A program made the position numbers and the translations under genes. Positions 44,713 to 56,141 of a stretch of 64,000 bases of DNA are shown here, piece by piece. The notes beneath the pieces were generated by a model. That model made no database searches, had not been told where the DNA came from, and saw only the letters and a program-made list of their open reading frames with translations. The stretch spans positions 13,268,001-13,332,000 of the forward strand of contig OX344751.2 of assembly GCA_947034885.2 (NCBI GenBank), in the 5' to 3' direction. The first letter of the stretch is position 1; each line of letters begins with the position of its first letter. This DNA comes from Thuidium tamariscinum (Eukaryota; Streptophyta; Bryopsida; Hypnales; Thuidiaceae).

Positions 44713-46239
44713 AAGTGACAAATAACACTTGCATAAAATTATTCATTAACAATTAGAAAAAATAAATAGAAAATTCTCATTTAAATCTCCACTCTTAATT
44801 TTCTACTTTAAAAAAACAACTTACATGATAGGCTTTATAAAATTATTAGGGCTCTTTAAAAATTGCAAATATTACATGGAGTAGTTTTTAATGAATTTCA
44901 AAAAAATTATTTCAAATTTTAAATCAACATAATTAATAATACAGTAATGAAATGAATTTATGAAGATTTCAAAATTACATGGACAAGATTTTACATAAGA
45001 TTTCCATCCTTTATTTTTACTTACAAAGACAAATTGACAAAAAATTCAATATTAGAAGGAATTTTGGATAATTGTCAAAAACAAATCAAAATACTTACTT
45101 AAGTGACCATCGTGTGATTTTATTGTAAGTTCAAATGAATGTGACAAATAATACATGATTGCAATGATTATTCGAAAATTACAAAACATATATAGATACA
45201 TTCTTACTTCAATCTCCATCATTCATTTTTGTTTTTAGAATGGATATAATAAGCAATTCATGATTGGAAATTTTTGAAATTTAAATTTTTTTTTAAAAGA
45301 AGATCTTATTTAAATCATCGTCATTTACTTTTTACTTTGTAGTTATAAAATCAAAGTGATAAGTAATTTATGATTACAAGAAGCCTTGAAGAATTGCAAA
45401 AATAAATAAACAATAATTTCTTTTAGAAATGTATAATCTTTGTATTTTAGTTTTTAAGTCAAACAAATCATTCAAACATAGGACAAGTTTTGAAGAATTG
45501 CAAAAAATATATAGGGCTCACGTTCTTTCTTAAATCCCTACTCTTTGTTATATATTTATATTTCTAATACAAAAAATTATTTATTAGTATGAAGGGTCCC
45601 AAAAAATATTTTAAAATTAAAAGAAGAATTTCTTACATGAAAATTACCAATACGAAAGGAAGAAAGTCTTCTTTAAATTGCCACCCTCTATGTTTCATTT
45701 TTAGACACATTTCACAAATGATTAATTAGTATAATGATTCTTTGATAATTACAAAATCAAAATTGACTAGTTCTTATTAAATCTCTACCACAAATTTCAA
45801 AATTTTTAAATGAATATGACAAATGATTCATAATTAGCCAACTAGGACAACTCTTAGAGGATTCCCAAAAATTAAAAGGAAAATTTGTATTTAAATCTTG
45901 ATGTAGTACTTTAAATTATTGAATGGAAACATGAGAAATCATACTTTGATAGTATAAATTATTGAGAATTGAAAAAAATAGAAAAAATCGTAATTGAATC
46001 TTCATCAATTATTTTTTATTTTTAGATCAACATAACAAACCATTCAAAGTTAGGAGGACCTTTTGAAGATTGCTAATTATAATGGTATGAGGAAGTTTGT
46101 AATTTTATCTCCACCTTTTACATTATTTATATAATCAAAATGACAAAGAATTCATAATTAATTAGGAAGTTGTGAAGAATTCTAAGAAATATATAGAGAA
46201 GTTTGTATTTAGATTTCCACCATTTGATTTCAATATTAA

Positions 46240-47094
46240 CCCTTAAAGGTCTAGGCATCCAAAAAGTGGATGCACCTTGGTCAACCTCAATTGTAACTTT
46301 CAAAATAAGTATATTTTGAATCTGATGTAAGCTAAGAAAATGAAGCTTGCCAAGTTTTCTTTCCATTCCATCTAGAAATTTTGAAAAAGGTCCGAAATCA
46401 AAAAAGTTATTGCAATTGAAAGCTCAATGTGTTAAAATCCAAATAACTATGTATGGGTGTTTTTCATTTATATAATTTCTTTTTCAAATGAATTTTCAAT
46501 TTGAACTATAAAACTATGATTTCCATTCTATCCCTCATTTATGGCAAATAATACAGACTATTCTAATATATATTATAATTGATATCATTTTATTTCCACC
46601 TTTAGTTTTAAAAAAACACTACAATTTGATTTTTACATCAAAATAATTGAAAAAATCAGCATAAATAGAAAATGCATTTTCCCACCACCAAAAAATATCA
46701 AACTTTTCTATGTCAATTAAACAGGAGGATAAATTTGGTTTGATAGTTGAATTTGACTTCAAGGTCTTTGTTGTGCTTGTTTTAGTTGTAAAAAATAAAA
46801 TAACCAATTGGAAATTTTTCACACTAATCTTCATAGCTATTTACACCTCTTGAGAAAGTTTCAAATAATTTGGACTATTTCTTCTATTTTTACTTATTTA
46901 TGTTCAATTTTTGCGACAAAAATGATAACAATTACAATTTTTCACAAAACAGATTGAAATTTCTTGTAGTGATATATGATTCATAGTTTTAAGTGATAAA
47001 AATGTAAGATTATTCTTTGAATGCAATTTAGATGACAATGTTGTGCTCAAATATGAAGTTTGACCATTTCACAATGGATCAAGACGTTGAAGGG
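46240..47094. mobile_element. R5-3, TTAA-flanked TIR element in the satellite
   Basis: An 855-bp insert with inverted ends CCCTTAAAGGTCTAGGCATCC and complement CCCTTCAACGTCTTGATCC. TTAA flanks it on both sides (46,236-46,239 and 47,095-47,098). It breaks the 106-bp rhythm. TTAA targets with CCC ends are the hallmark of piggyBac-type elements, but no transposase is present, so this is only suggestive. Confidence 0.7.
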
Positions 47095-47880
47095 TTAAAG
47101 ATTCTAAAAGTAAATTATAGTGAGCTCTTATTTAAATCCTCACCCCTTACTTATTATTTATAGAATTTAAATAAAATATGATTTATAGTTACATGAACTA
47201 ATGAAGACTTAGGTTATTTCAAAAAATAAATGGAAATGTTTTTACTTAAATTTCTAACCTTTGTGTTTTAGTATAAAAAACATTGTGCTAAATAGTATGT
47301 AGGTAGCATGAGTGGTTTATTTAGTTTGATGTAATTCAAATTTTCTCTCAATTGCTCTTCTAAAATTTGCATGAAATTTTTGTAAGAATAGATGTTGAGA
47401 ATTATTAAAAAAAAAAAGGTATGCTCTTTATTTCTTTCTTTGTCTATTATTAATTTTTTTAAATCAATGTAAATGTGACAATTAATAAATATAAAGAATG
47501 GTTCTTTTAAAATCATAAAAATTAGATAGAGAAGTTTTATATCAATCTTGACCCTTTATATTTAGTTTTAGATGACATCAAAGACAAATAAGCTATGATT
47601 AGTACAACAAAGAAAAAATTGCAAAATTTACAAGAAAATTTCTTACCTAATTAACCACCCTTTTATATTTATACACTCATAGTAGCAAATCAAAATTTAT
47701 GATTTGAAAGAATTTTTGAGAGATACAAAAATTAAATAGAAAAATTCTTAATTAAATTCGGATCCAATCTTTTGTTTTATAAAATTTATGGAACAAACAA
47801 CATACAATTTGGATGATTATTTCAAAATTTCAAAATAAAACAAATCCTAATTTAAATCCTTATATACATTAATTTTGAAG

Positions 47881-48850
47881 TAGATTTGCCTTTTTATCTA
47901 CTTTGGATTGCCCCTTATAGGAGAAAAAGGCCTTCAAAAGAATTATCTTCTTCTACTATTTGTAGTTCTTTTTTAGCGGATAAATGACCTACTAAGCACA
48001 AGTTCTTTTCTCCTATACATGGTTGCCTCCCACCATCCATAATCACTTCATCCACATGTGTCTTTTGAAAGAAAAAATAATCCTTCCAACACAAGTTTTT
48101 AATCTCACACATGTTCATTTACCACCTATGGTTTTTCATTTCTATATATCTTTATGGGAGAAAAAACATCCATCAAGCTCAAAGCTCATTTTTCCTACAT
48201 GTGGTTGCCCCTTGAGAGTGAAACTTGTATTTATAAGCAATTAAGCTGAAACAACTTTCTATCACCCACAATCACCCTATACGAGGTCGCTTCACCCGCG
48301 GTTGCCCTGTGTATAGTGTACACAATTGCCCCTTGAAAGTAAAACTTGTGTTTTGAAGTGATCAAGTGGAAACCACTTTCCATCACCCGTGGTTGCCTTA
48401 TTTGTAGTTGCTTTATCCGTAATCGCCCCACCCACGGTTGCCCTTTGAGAGTGAAACTTGTGTTTTGAAGCAATCAAGCATAAATGACTTTCCATTAACC
48501 GTAGTTGCCTTACACAAGGTCGCCCCTTTAGAGTGAAACTTGGCTTTTGAAGCAATCAAGCAAAAAGAACTTTCATCAGCTATGGTCGCCCTACATGCAG
48601 TTGCCCCACTCGCGGTCGTCCCTTAGAGTGAAACTTGTGTTTTTAAGCAATAAAGTGGTTTAGACTTTTGATCACATGTTGTTGCTTTACGTGAAGTCGC
48701 CCCACCCCAATCGCCTTTTGGCCATCCAAACTCATTATTTATAAATTGGTTTTTGTGATGTTGTCTTAGCCAACCTGCGGTCGCCTCTTAAACATCTTGC
48801 AGTAGCCCTTAGACATGTGCGTGTGCCCCCTGGTCCATTTCAAGTTTCAA
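47881..48850 (+). repeat. GTYGCC repeat array, right
   Basis: Degenerate units of about 80-120 bp: GAGAGTGAAACTTGTGTTTT, AAGCAATCAAGC, ACTTTCCATCACCCG, then several short GGTTGCC or GGTCGCC words. Anchors lie near 48,214, 48,335, 48,447, 48,529 and 48,624. Open frames over it on the minus strand (48,231-48,555) are repeat products. Confidence 0.7.
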
Positions 48851-50134
48851 TTTGGGATTCTCTTATCTATGCAGTTGCACTATTATTATAGCTCACAAAA
48901 AAAGCTTGACAATATGTCATTTAATTAGCATCACAAAATTAGATTTGGAAAGATTTTGCATCTTACAACAATGTTTAGTAATCTTGTATTAAATGCTACA
49001 TGTGATTTAATAACAATAGTGTGTCAATTATAAATTAATAATTGGTGTGATTGAAAAGGTCTTTGCAAATCCTAAGCCCTACATACCCTAAACCCTACAA
49101 ACTCTAAACCTTGAAATTCAAAAATCATACTTGTATGCAATACTAAAACTTACAAATTCTAAGGGGAAGTCTTTGGAAGATAATGTTTTATTTTAAGAGA
49201 CATCCAAAAATATTAGATAATGACAATGTTCTTTAATAAAAAAAATTGAGAGGGGCATGCAAATGAAGGAAGTTTAGGGGTCATTGAAGGAAATTTAGGA
49301 ATTTTTTTTTTTCCTTTTTTCTTAGAAATCTCTTTAGTCTAATAATTATCTTGGTCATATACACTTATATTCCATTTTGCTTGTTTGTTTCCAAACTAAA
49401 TACAAGAATAAAGACATTGGTCTTAGAACTTCTTCTTCCCATTTTGTCAACTTTCAAGTAAAACCATTTTACCATGACTTAATTTAGGATGTAGAATAAA
49501 AAATGCACAAATTGTATCGTAAAAGAAAATTTACAAAACCCCTTTATTTTTTCTCTTTTGAAGATCCTTTTACTAACCATCTTGGTCATGCACTACATAC
49601 ATTTGGATTGGTGACTCTCATGAAGACAATGCCAATGTTGTCTGAAAACAATGCGAATTCAGTTGCTTTGATGTTCAAAGCCTTACCATTTCATAATTAG
49701 CATTGCAACAACAAAAGTTGTGACGTCATTAACTTAATGATGCAAAATCACTAACTACTGTAATGCATTCATATTGCATCTATGGACTTCACATATCTCA
49801 TTTATTATGCAAATAGTACCAACTTAAAGACTATATTAGTAACAATTATACACTACATGGTTGCAATTGTCTTACATATTTCCATACTAATTTCTATAAA
49901 ATTCAACAATGAAAACTTTCTTGATTCAAAACTAAACATTGCATTGCCTGTTCAAAGGATGTTACATTTGACTTCAAAGGTATCAATTCAAATCCATGGC
50001 CAATTGAAAAGCATAGCTAATTGAAAAGTTGTTTGAACAATTTGTATTCATACAAGTGATGTTTCAAAAAAATGGTAAACTATAGAATGTCTCACTATAG
50101 AATCTCTTATTATAGAGCAAAAAACCTTACAAAC
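48851..50134. other. AT-rich stretch, no gene recognised
   Basis: Several short open frames, including one at 49,782-50,024 that is hydrophobic at first. None has a known motif. Confidence 0.4.
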
Positions 50135-50719
50135 CTACATCGCTAGAGAGTCACTCGATCCACTACCATGACCTGGGGATGCTAAAGGAAGGCCTATGAT
50201 TTTCACATGTTTCATGAATAGGGCACATTCTTGTAAATGGGCTTCAATTTTCAACATTTCAGCCTTGTGTTCACGAAAGTCCCCTTCTCTTAGATTTCGA
50301 TTAGCCATTGCCAACTCCATCTAGAAATAAAAGAAACAACATATTAATCATTAAAGCCAATAAATTCATCAAATAGTACTAGACATTGCATTGTAAAACA
50401 CTACAAAGTCTACTTTAGGCACAACATAGTAATAAGTTCACCAATTGTAAATGTTAAAATAGAAATGTAAATGCAAACATCAAGAATCAAGTCTACTTAC
50501 CACATACACAAAGAAAGTTGCTTGGTTCATAAGGAATTCAACCTTTCCGTTTTGGGGATAGTTAGAACCTATCATTGCTTTCGAGATAGCTCCATAAATT
50601 ACATTTGATCTATACGGATCCTCCAAATCTAAACTAGAATGCCATGAGTCCTTTGAAGTGATTACAATGTATAAATGTATTAGAAACATTCTTGTATAGA
50701 TAACAAAAAAATAACACAA
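50135..50719 (-). pseudogene. Possible gene remnant, minus strand
   Basis: Two neighbouring minus-strand frames have protein-like composition: 50,480-50,719, with DSWHSSLDLEDPYRSNVIYG and QNGKVEFLMNQATFF, and 50,135-50,320, with a charged helical stretch REHKAEMLKIEAHLQECALF. A donor-like GTAAGTAGA follows the first frame near 50,500. They could be exons of a small gene or remains of a transposase; I do not recognise the family. Confidence 0.25.
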
Positions 50720-50820
50720 AACAATTTACAACAATACATATATAAATAGCAAATTTGTATTGAATCGACAACAATACATATATAATCTGTATTTAATCTA
50801 AAGACTCTTATTCAACTTCA

Positions 50821-51350
50821 GGGTGAATGCAAGAAACACTTAAAGCCTTTTGTCACACCCTAGTTTTTTTTTGTTTTTTTTGCCATAACTTTTGTGTTTT
50901 AGCTCCAAATGACTCAAAATTTATAGAGAAGATACTAATAGATATTATGTATCTATAATGAATTTTGGAGATTCTTCAAAATAATTTATTATTTTAAAAT
51001 AGCCCCGAAAATTTCTCACAGTACCCAATTTAGGGGTTTTCAGCACCATTTATCTCCAAAAAAAAGAATTTTGACCTAAACTTTGGAGAAGATGGTCTCT
51101 TAGAAGACTTATACCTAATGTCTAAAGGAATTCTAAAAACACTTATTTTTTAGTGTTGTAGAAGTCCGCAAAGAGAGCTTCATTTTGCATTTTTTTCCAA
51201 AGGTATAAAACATTATTTTGGTGAGTTTTTTGGTCAAATCTCATCACCAAAAAGTTTTTTTCAATTTCTTATTTTTATGTATTTAAAAAAAAAATACAAT
51301 TTTTTGCAAATTAAAATGTCACAAGTTGTATTTTCTTCACCGGAATTCAA
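50821..51350. mobile_element. R3-7, truncated
   Basis: Begins GGGTGAATGCAAGAAACACT. Its first part matches the right end of R3-3 in inverted orientation (CCATAACTTTTGTGTTTTAG, CTCCAAATGACTCAA). It stops where unit D begins. Confidence 0.55.
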
Positions 51351-51351
51351 T

Positions 51352-51470
51352 GTGATGGCAATACGTCTGCTTCGGCTAAGTTGTTTGCAAAAGACAGGAG
51401 GGTTCGATCTGGAACCTCACTGGGGGATGACAAAGGCGAATTTAAAGTAAAAGTCATTGGGCACAAAGTC
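51352..51470 (+). repeat. Unit D: short fragment of the A/B duplicated unit
   Basis: Matches about 16,413-16,526 of unit A and 60,866-60,982 of unit B (ATACGTCTGCTTCGGC, AAGTTGTTTGCAAAAGAC, GTCATTGGGCACA). In this fragment one frame, with KLFAKDRRVRSGTSLGDDKG, is open where A and B have stops. Confidence 0.6.
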
Positions 51471-51911
51471 AACAATTTTAGGAACTGTTTTAGAAACAAA
51501 CTCAAAATAGCCCTCCCAAAGCTTCAAATTCCATCTAATGTGATAGATTTTGAATATCTTTTTTGTGTAAATCTTTCAATTTTGAAATTTCGCACACATA
51601 TTATTAACTTAGAGTTGATATTGTAAAAACAATTTCATGTTATAATACCAATTTTTAAACTCTCAAGAGGTTGTCAAAGTTAGTTATCTTGAAACAAATT
51701 TCACTATAAATTCAAAAATACCATTTTGATTGGTACCCCAATATACATGTTGATATGATGGATTTTCTTCTAATCTATTCTTCAACAAAATGGCTAGCAT
51801 GCTTGGTTATTCAATGATCTATTGTTTTTGTGCAAGGTTTTGGATATATTCTTGTTAAGATGGAAATGAAAAGAAAATTTGCAAAAATAAAGTTTGACAT
51901 AATTAGAACTA
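51471..51911. other. AT-rich stretch, no feature recognised
   Basis: Lies between unit D and R3-8. No coding pattern, RNA gene or element end was recognised. Confidence 0.4.
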
Positions 51912-52400
51912 GGGTAATTGCAAGAAACACTTGTCTTTTTTTTGTCCCCTTGACCTACAACAGGTAGTTTTTTGCTCATAACTTTTGCATTTTCTATCTT
52001 TGGAGCTTGAAATTTAGAATAAAGGTGCACACAAAAGATTTATATGTTTAATAATTTTTTCAATTTAAAAAAAATCATTTTACTATTTTTAACTTGCCCC
52101 CAATCGGTCTCTACCTTGGCCATTTCGAAAAGTTTTAGTCCTATTTTTTAAAGCCACAAATTGGACAAGTTGGAGGTCTACTATTGTTACAAGGATTGAC
52201 AATGATTTTTTGTGAAAATAGAAACATATCTATTGTACACATGGGGGCAAATTGACCTTCCTAGGGGCACAAGCTACAAAGAAGGAAAAAATTTCGTAGA
52301 GGAATTTTTTATTGCAATGTGAGCACAATATTGTCTAGAAAAATCGGTTTCTTAAAAATAATTTTTTGAATATTTTTTGAATTACTAAAAATGAAAAGGT
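51912..52400. mobile_element. R3-8, left part
   Basis: Begins GGGTAATTGCAAGAAACACT and follows R3-2 closely (TTTTTTGTCCCCTTGACC, CCCCCAATCGGTCTCTACC, CTTGGCCATTTCG). Similarity fades near 52.4 kb and no right end was found. Confidence 0.55.
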
Positions 52401-52499
52401 TTGCAAACCTCTTATCTACTATTTTCTACTACTATTGGCCTCTATAGTACTTTGCAACAGTCTATAGTACTCCTAATAGTACTAACTGATGGTCCAGTT

Positions 52500-52830
52500 T
52501 TGTAGGCGCCGTGATCCAATGGTTAAGATTTGCAGACACAATGCTGGTTCATGCACTATATTGCTTATATCGTGCAATATCACTAGTCCTAGGCAAGAAA
52601 ACTTATGAAATGCAATTTGATTAATCACAAAATAAGGGGCACATTTTTGTACCTATCTCCAAGGGGTGATTTTTTTTAAAAGACCCGCTCTCAATAATGT
52701 TTTGAGGACAAGGTCTACAATGAGCTAAAACCATCCTAGGTGAATAGGTGGTGGTCAACTAATAGGAGTTAAGATTGAATCTATAAGGTTACTAGTTCAA
52801 TTTCCCAAGTTGACATTGCTTGCATCAAAG
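52500..52830 (+). other. Possible tRNA-derived (SINE-like) sequences
   Basis: GTGATCCAATGGTTAAGA near 52,510 followed about 30 bases on by GGTTCATGCAC, and GTGGTCAACTAATAGGAG near 52,752 followed by ACTAGTTCAATTTCCC near 52,790, resemble A- and B-box pairs of RNA polymerase III promoters. No full tRNA fold or flanking duplication was found. Confidence 0.2.
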
Positions 52831-55320
52831 CTCTCCCTTTATTTGTGGTGGGAATACAAAAGGTATATAAATCCCAAGCTATTATGCTAGGGTGTGTTGG
52901 ATGTTGTTTTGTGTTAGTCTAGTTGTGGCCCTCAAAGGTTGTATGTTCCAAAAAATGAATTTAGGACTACTAAAGAGTAGATGGTTGTAAGGTAATTAGG
53001 GTTGTATTGTAAAATGACTTGAAAGTACTCACAATGATCATTTAAGGATGTTGTGCATTCTACTGTAATTTTTTGAAATTTGAAATAAGACATGTGTTGT
53101 AGACATGCATTTATGGCTGGAAATGAACACCATGAGCACATTTGAACCACATTAGGACCCTTTACGCATTGACAAACTTATCAACCTATTCAACTCCAAG
53201 TTGCACATGCAAACCAACAATCTAAGATTCAAAGTGTATTGAGGTGGATTTGAGGTAGAATTATTGTCTTATACTACTTGCCAACTTGAGCATAGCTACT
53301 AGTAAGTAAGTAGAAGGAAATGAAGACTTGCTTACACATCATTAGCAAAAGCAAAGGAATTTCTGTTGTTTCCACTCATGCTTGGCATTCTTTATCATTT
53401 ACATAATTTGATGATCTTTCTTACTCACACTCTTGTGACTCTCAAGATAAGTGATGATGTACATTAGCCAATTCATTTATTTTGTATTACAATTGCAAAA
53501 TGATTGAGAAAACAAACAAACACAAATTTGAATGGTTTGACTATACTACTAAAACAACAATAAAATATAAATAATTGGAGAAATTTGAAAGATTTACAAT
53601 TCTTTATTTTTGTCTTTGAAAAATAAAACCTAAAATGTGAAATAATTTCTCATTGACAAATTCAATATTATTTGTTGTTATAGAAATGCATAGATCTTTT
53701 TCTTTGATTATTTAATTATTAAAAAAGCAAACATCTATATAGAAAAAAATAATCCTCGTGGTTGAATCCAATTTGAAGCTTGAACATTATTTTTATAGCC
53801 ATCATGTGCAACTGAAAACATAAAAGTTCTTCAAATCTAGTGCATGTCCTTTTTTCAAATCTTAAAAGTTTTAGATATTGAACATTTGACCATTATTGCA
53901 CTCTCTACAATTGAATGATTCTATTAAACATACACAATCATTCAAAATGTATTACATCCAAAATGTTAGGCACATTTTATTTGACAAGAATATTTTCATA
54001 AATCATAATGTCCAAATTGTGCATGAGACATTCATTTTATTTTTAGCAAACAACTTTAGCACTGAAAAGGTAAATGTAACAATATCCATCCTTGGTAAAT
54101 CCATCATTAATTCAATTCTTTGAGCATAATGTCATAAAAAAAGTAAAATTTCCATTCTGCTTTCCCCCCAAAAAAAATTAATGGAAAAAAATAAGAGAAA
54201 AAAAATACTTAGTGTATTACATAGTGTGGATTGAGCGCCAATATTCAATTGATACTATTTTCTAAGAAAACCGATTTCAATTCCACCATTATTATCAATT
54301 GTCTTGAATATATCACCATCATATTTCCTACCATTGTTATCAATTGGTTTGAACATATAACTATAATAATACATAGATGGATACACTTTTTAAAATACTA
54401 CCACATTAAATTTATTTTTCATAGATTGTAAGTATATTAACATTCCATTCAATAATTCTTCATGGCAAATAAGCATCCATTACTAATTCAATGAGTGAAT
54501 GCAATTAGTTCATGGTCATTGTATATATGACCACTGAGCACAATGAGTAAATTATTTTGGTTGTATCTATGATAAGTGAGCACAATCATAATCAACGGCC
54601 GTAAAGGACATTGAAGTCAAAAAGTGATCAATCAGTGATTTCATTGTTTACTATAGAAAATAGAAACAAACAATGCATCTATTGGTTCCATAATTAGAGG
54701 AGTTTTGGTGACTACCTTGGTCATAGGGGTCCACATCTTTCAAGAATGAAGTTAGTTTCATTGTGTACCAAACCTATGCTAAATACAAGTAAAGACACAA
54801 CATGCAAAAAACAATGATTATTAGATAAGTGAAGGTAACATTGGGTGCTTTATTTGGTAAAGGCAAATTTAGGGATTACAAGGACTAAGTTTGGAATTCC
54901 TTATTCCTCTATACCAAATTAATTGGAAACTTCCATCCCTAAATATTAATAGATAAGAGGGGAGGGGGGGGGGGGTGTTTCCACCCTATCTAGATGAATT
55001 CATTTAGGTAGAAATAGGCCCCTAAGTAGTGGAGATGCTCTCTTCTTTTGTGGTATACTTCATGTACAAGGGGCCAAAGTTGAAAGTAGCAAATATCCAA
55101 GACTTGGTAAGACATTGTATATTCATATTTTATAAAGACTTGTCCAAAAAATTTCATTAATTTCATTAAAAAGTTTTAATATTTATTTGGTGTATACCAT
55201 TTTTGGATATTTAAAATTGACAAGTTATTATGCAAATCAAATGCACTCTATAATGTAGACAAAAAGAAAAGGTATTTTATTTGCATCATTCTTCAACTCC
55301 AACTTGTTGCTCTTTGAAAC
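52831..55320. other. AT-rich stretch, no gene recognised
   Basis: Contains a G-run near 54,963-54,976. No coding pattern, RNA gene or element ends supported. Confidence 0.4.
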
Positions 55321-55324
55321 TAAA

Positions 55325-56137
55325 CCTCTAAAGGACCAAATGTTCCATTGGAGGGAACTACAAGGTTTGGGCAAGTCTGATTGATCTTTATTTTTGACAT
55401 GATTTTTTGAACCTTTTTTTCAAAACAAAAAAATGCATTATTTTTTAGGGAATATAGTTTTTATATCAATTGGTGCCAAGGAGAAAATTTTGTTTTTCAT
55501 AGAAAATACTTTGATTTATATGGAAAGTTTTGATTCATTCCATTTAAACTAGTGATGCAAAGTTGTAGAGTTTTCATTTCCAAAAAAGTAGAGAATCTTC
55601 TTCCAAAAAAATAACTTAGGGGATTCATTAATGACCTCAATTTTCATGTTTTTCAAGAAAAAAAGTTCCATAGAGTTTAGTTAGCTTGCTTGAACAATTT
55701 GACCATTGGAATTATTGCATTTCAATTCCATCTTTGAACCATTAACAATTTAGTTTTTCTTTTTCTTTTGTATCAACTTCTACATACTATTTTTTTTTAT
55801 AAAAATGAAGATTAAGTTTGTTTTTATGAATTTTTTTTCAAAAAACTCATTCAATTCTTCAACAAAAAAAATAAAAACAAAAAATCTACAATGCAATATT
55901 TTTGAAGATTGAAAGCCAATGGAATCTAGTCTCCCAAGGTGTAAAAGATTTTTTTTTCCACTTCTAATGCTTATATCTTCTCAAAGTTACTAAATCTCTT
56001 CCATTCAATCTTTTTCTAGTTTTAATGCAAGATCCTATGATTCAATATGCCCCCAAAACTAAAAGTTATGCACTTAACAATAGAAATGGTAGTTTTGAAT
56101 GTTTTTAGATTAAAAAAAATCCTTTGTCCTTCAGAGG
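55325..56137. mobile_element. R5-4, TIR element, 813 bp
   Basis: Ends are CCTCTAAAGGACCAAA and complement CCTCTGAAGGACAAAG. Flanks are TAAA (55,321-55,324) and TTAA (56,138-56,141), an aged 4-bp duplication. The interior matches R5-1 in the same orientation (TTGATTCATTCCATTTAAAC and AACAATTTAG regions). Confidence 0.6.
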
Positions 56138-56141
56138 TTAA

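Larger units (their letters stand above)
44050..47880 (+). repeat. Decayed satellite, period about 106 bp
   Basis: A loose theme recurs: TTATTTAAATCTCCAYCNTTTA, a T-rich stretch, then ACAAATAATTCATGATTA, then GAATTGCAAAAATTAAATAG. The AAATCTYCA anchor falls near 44,158, 44,264, 44,371, 44,478, 44,583, then 44,993, 45,098, 45,206, 45,308, 45,530, 45,774, 45,890, 45,990, 46,100, 46,206, and again 47,130, 47,246, 47,536, 47,645, 47,750, 47,850. Most steps are 100-117 bp. Copies are far diverged, so the array is old. A TA microsatellite and R5-3 interrupt it. Confidence 0.7.

Noticed and set aside
48231-48555. Overlapping 80- and 87-codon minus-strand frames
   Set aside because: They repeat internally with the period of the GTYGCC array and are products of that repeat.
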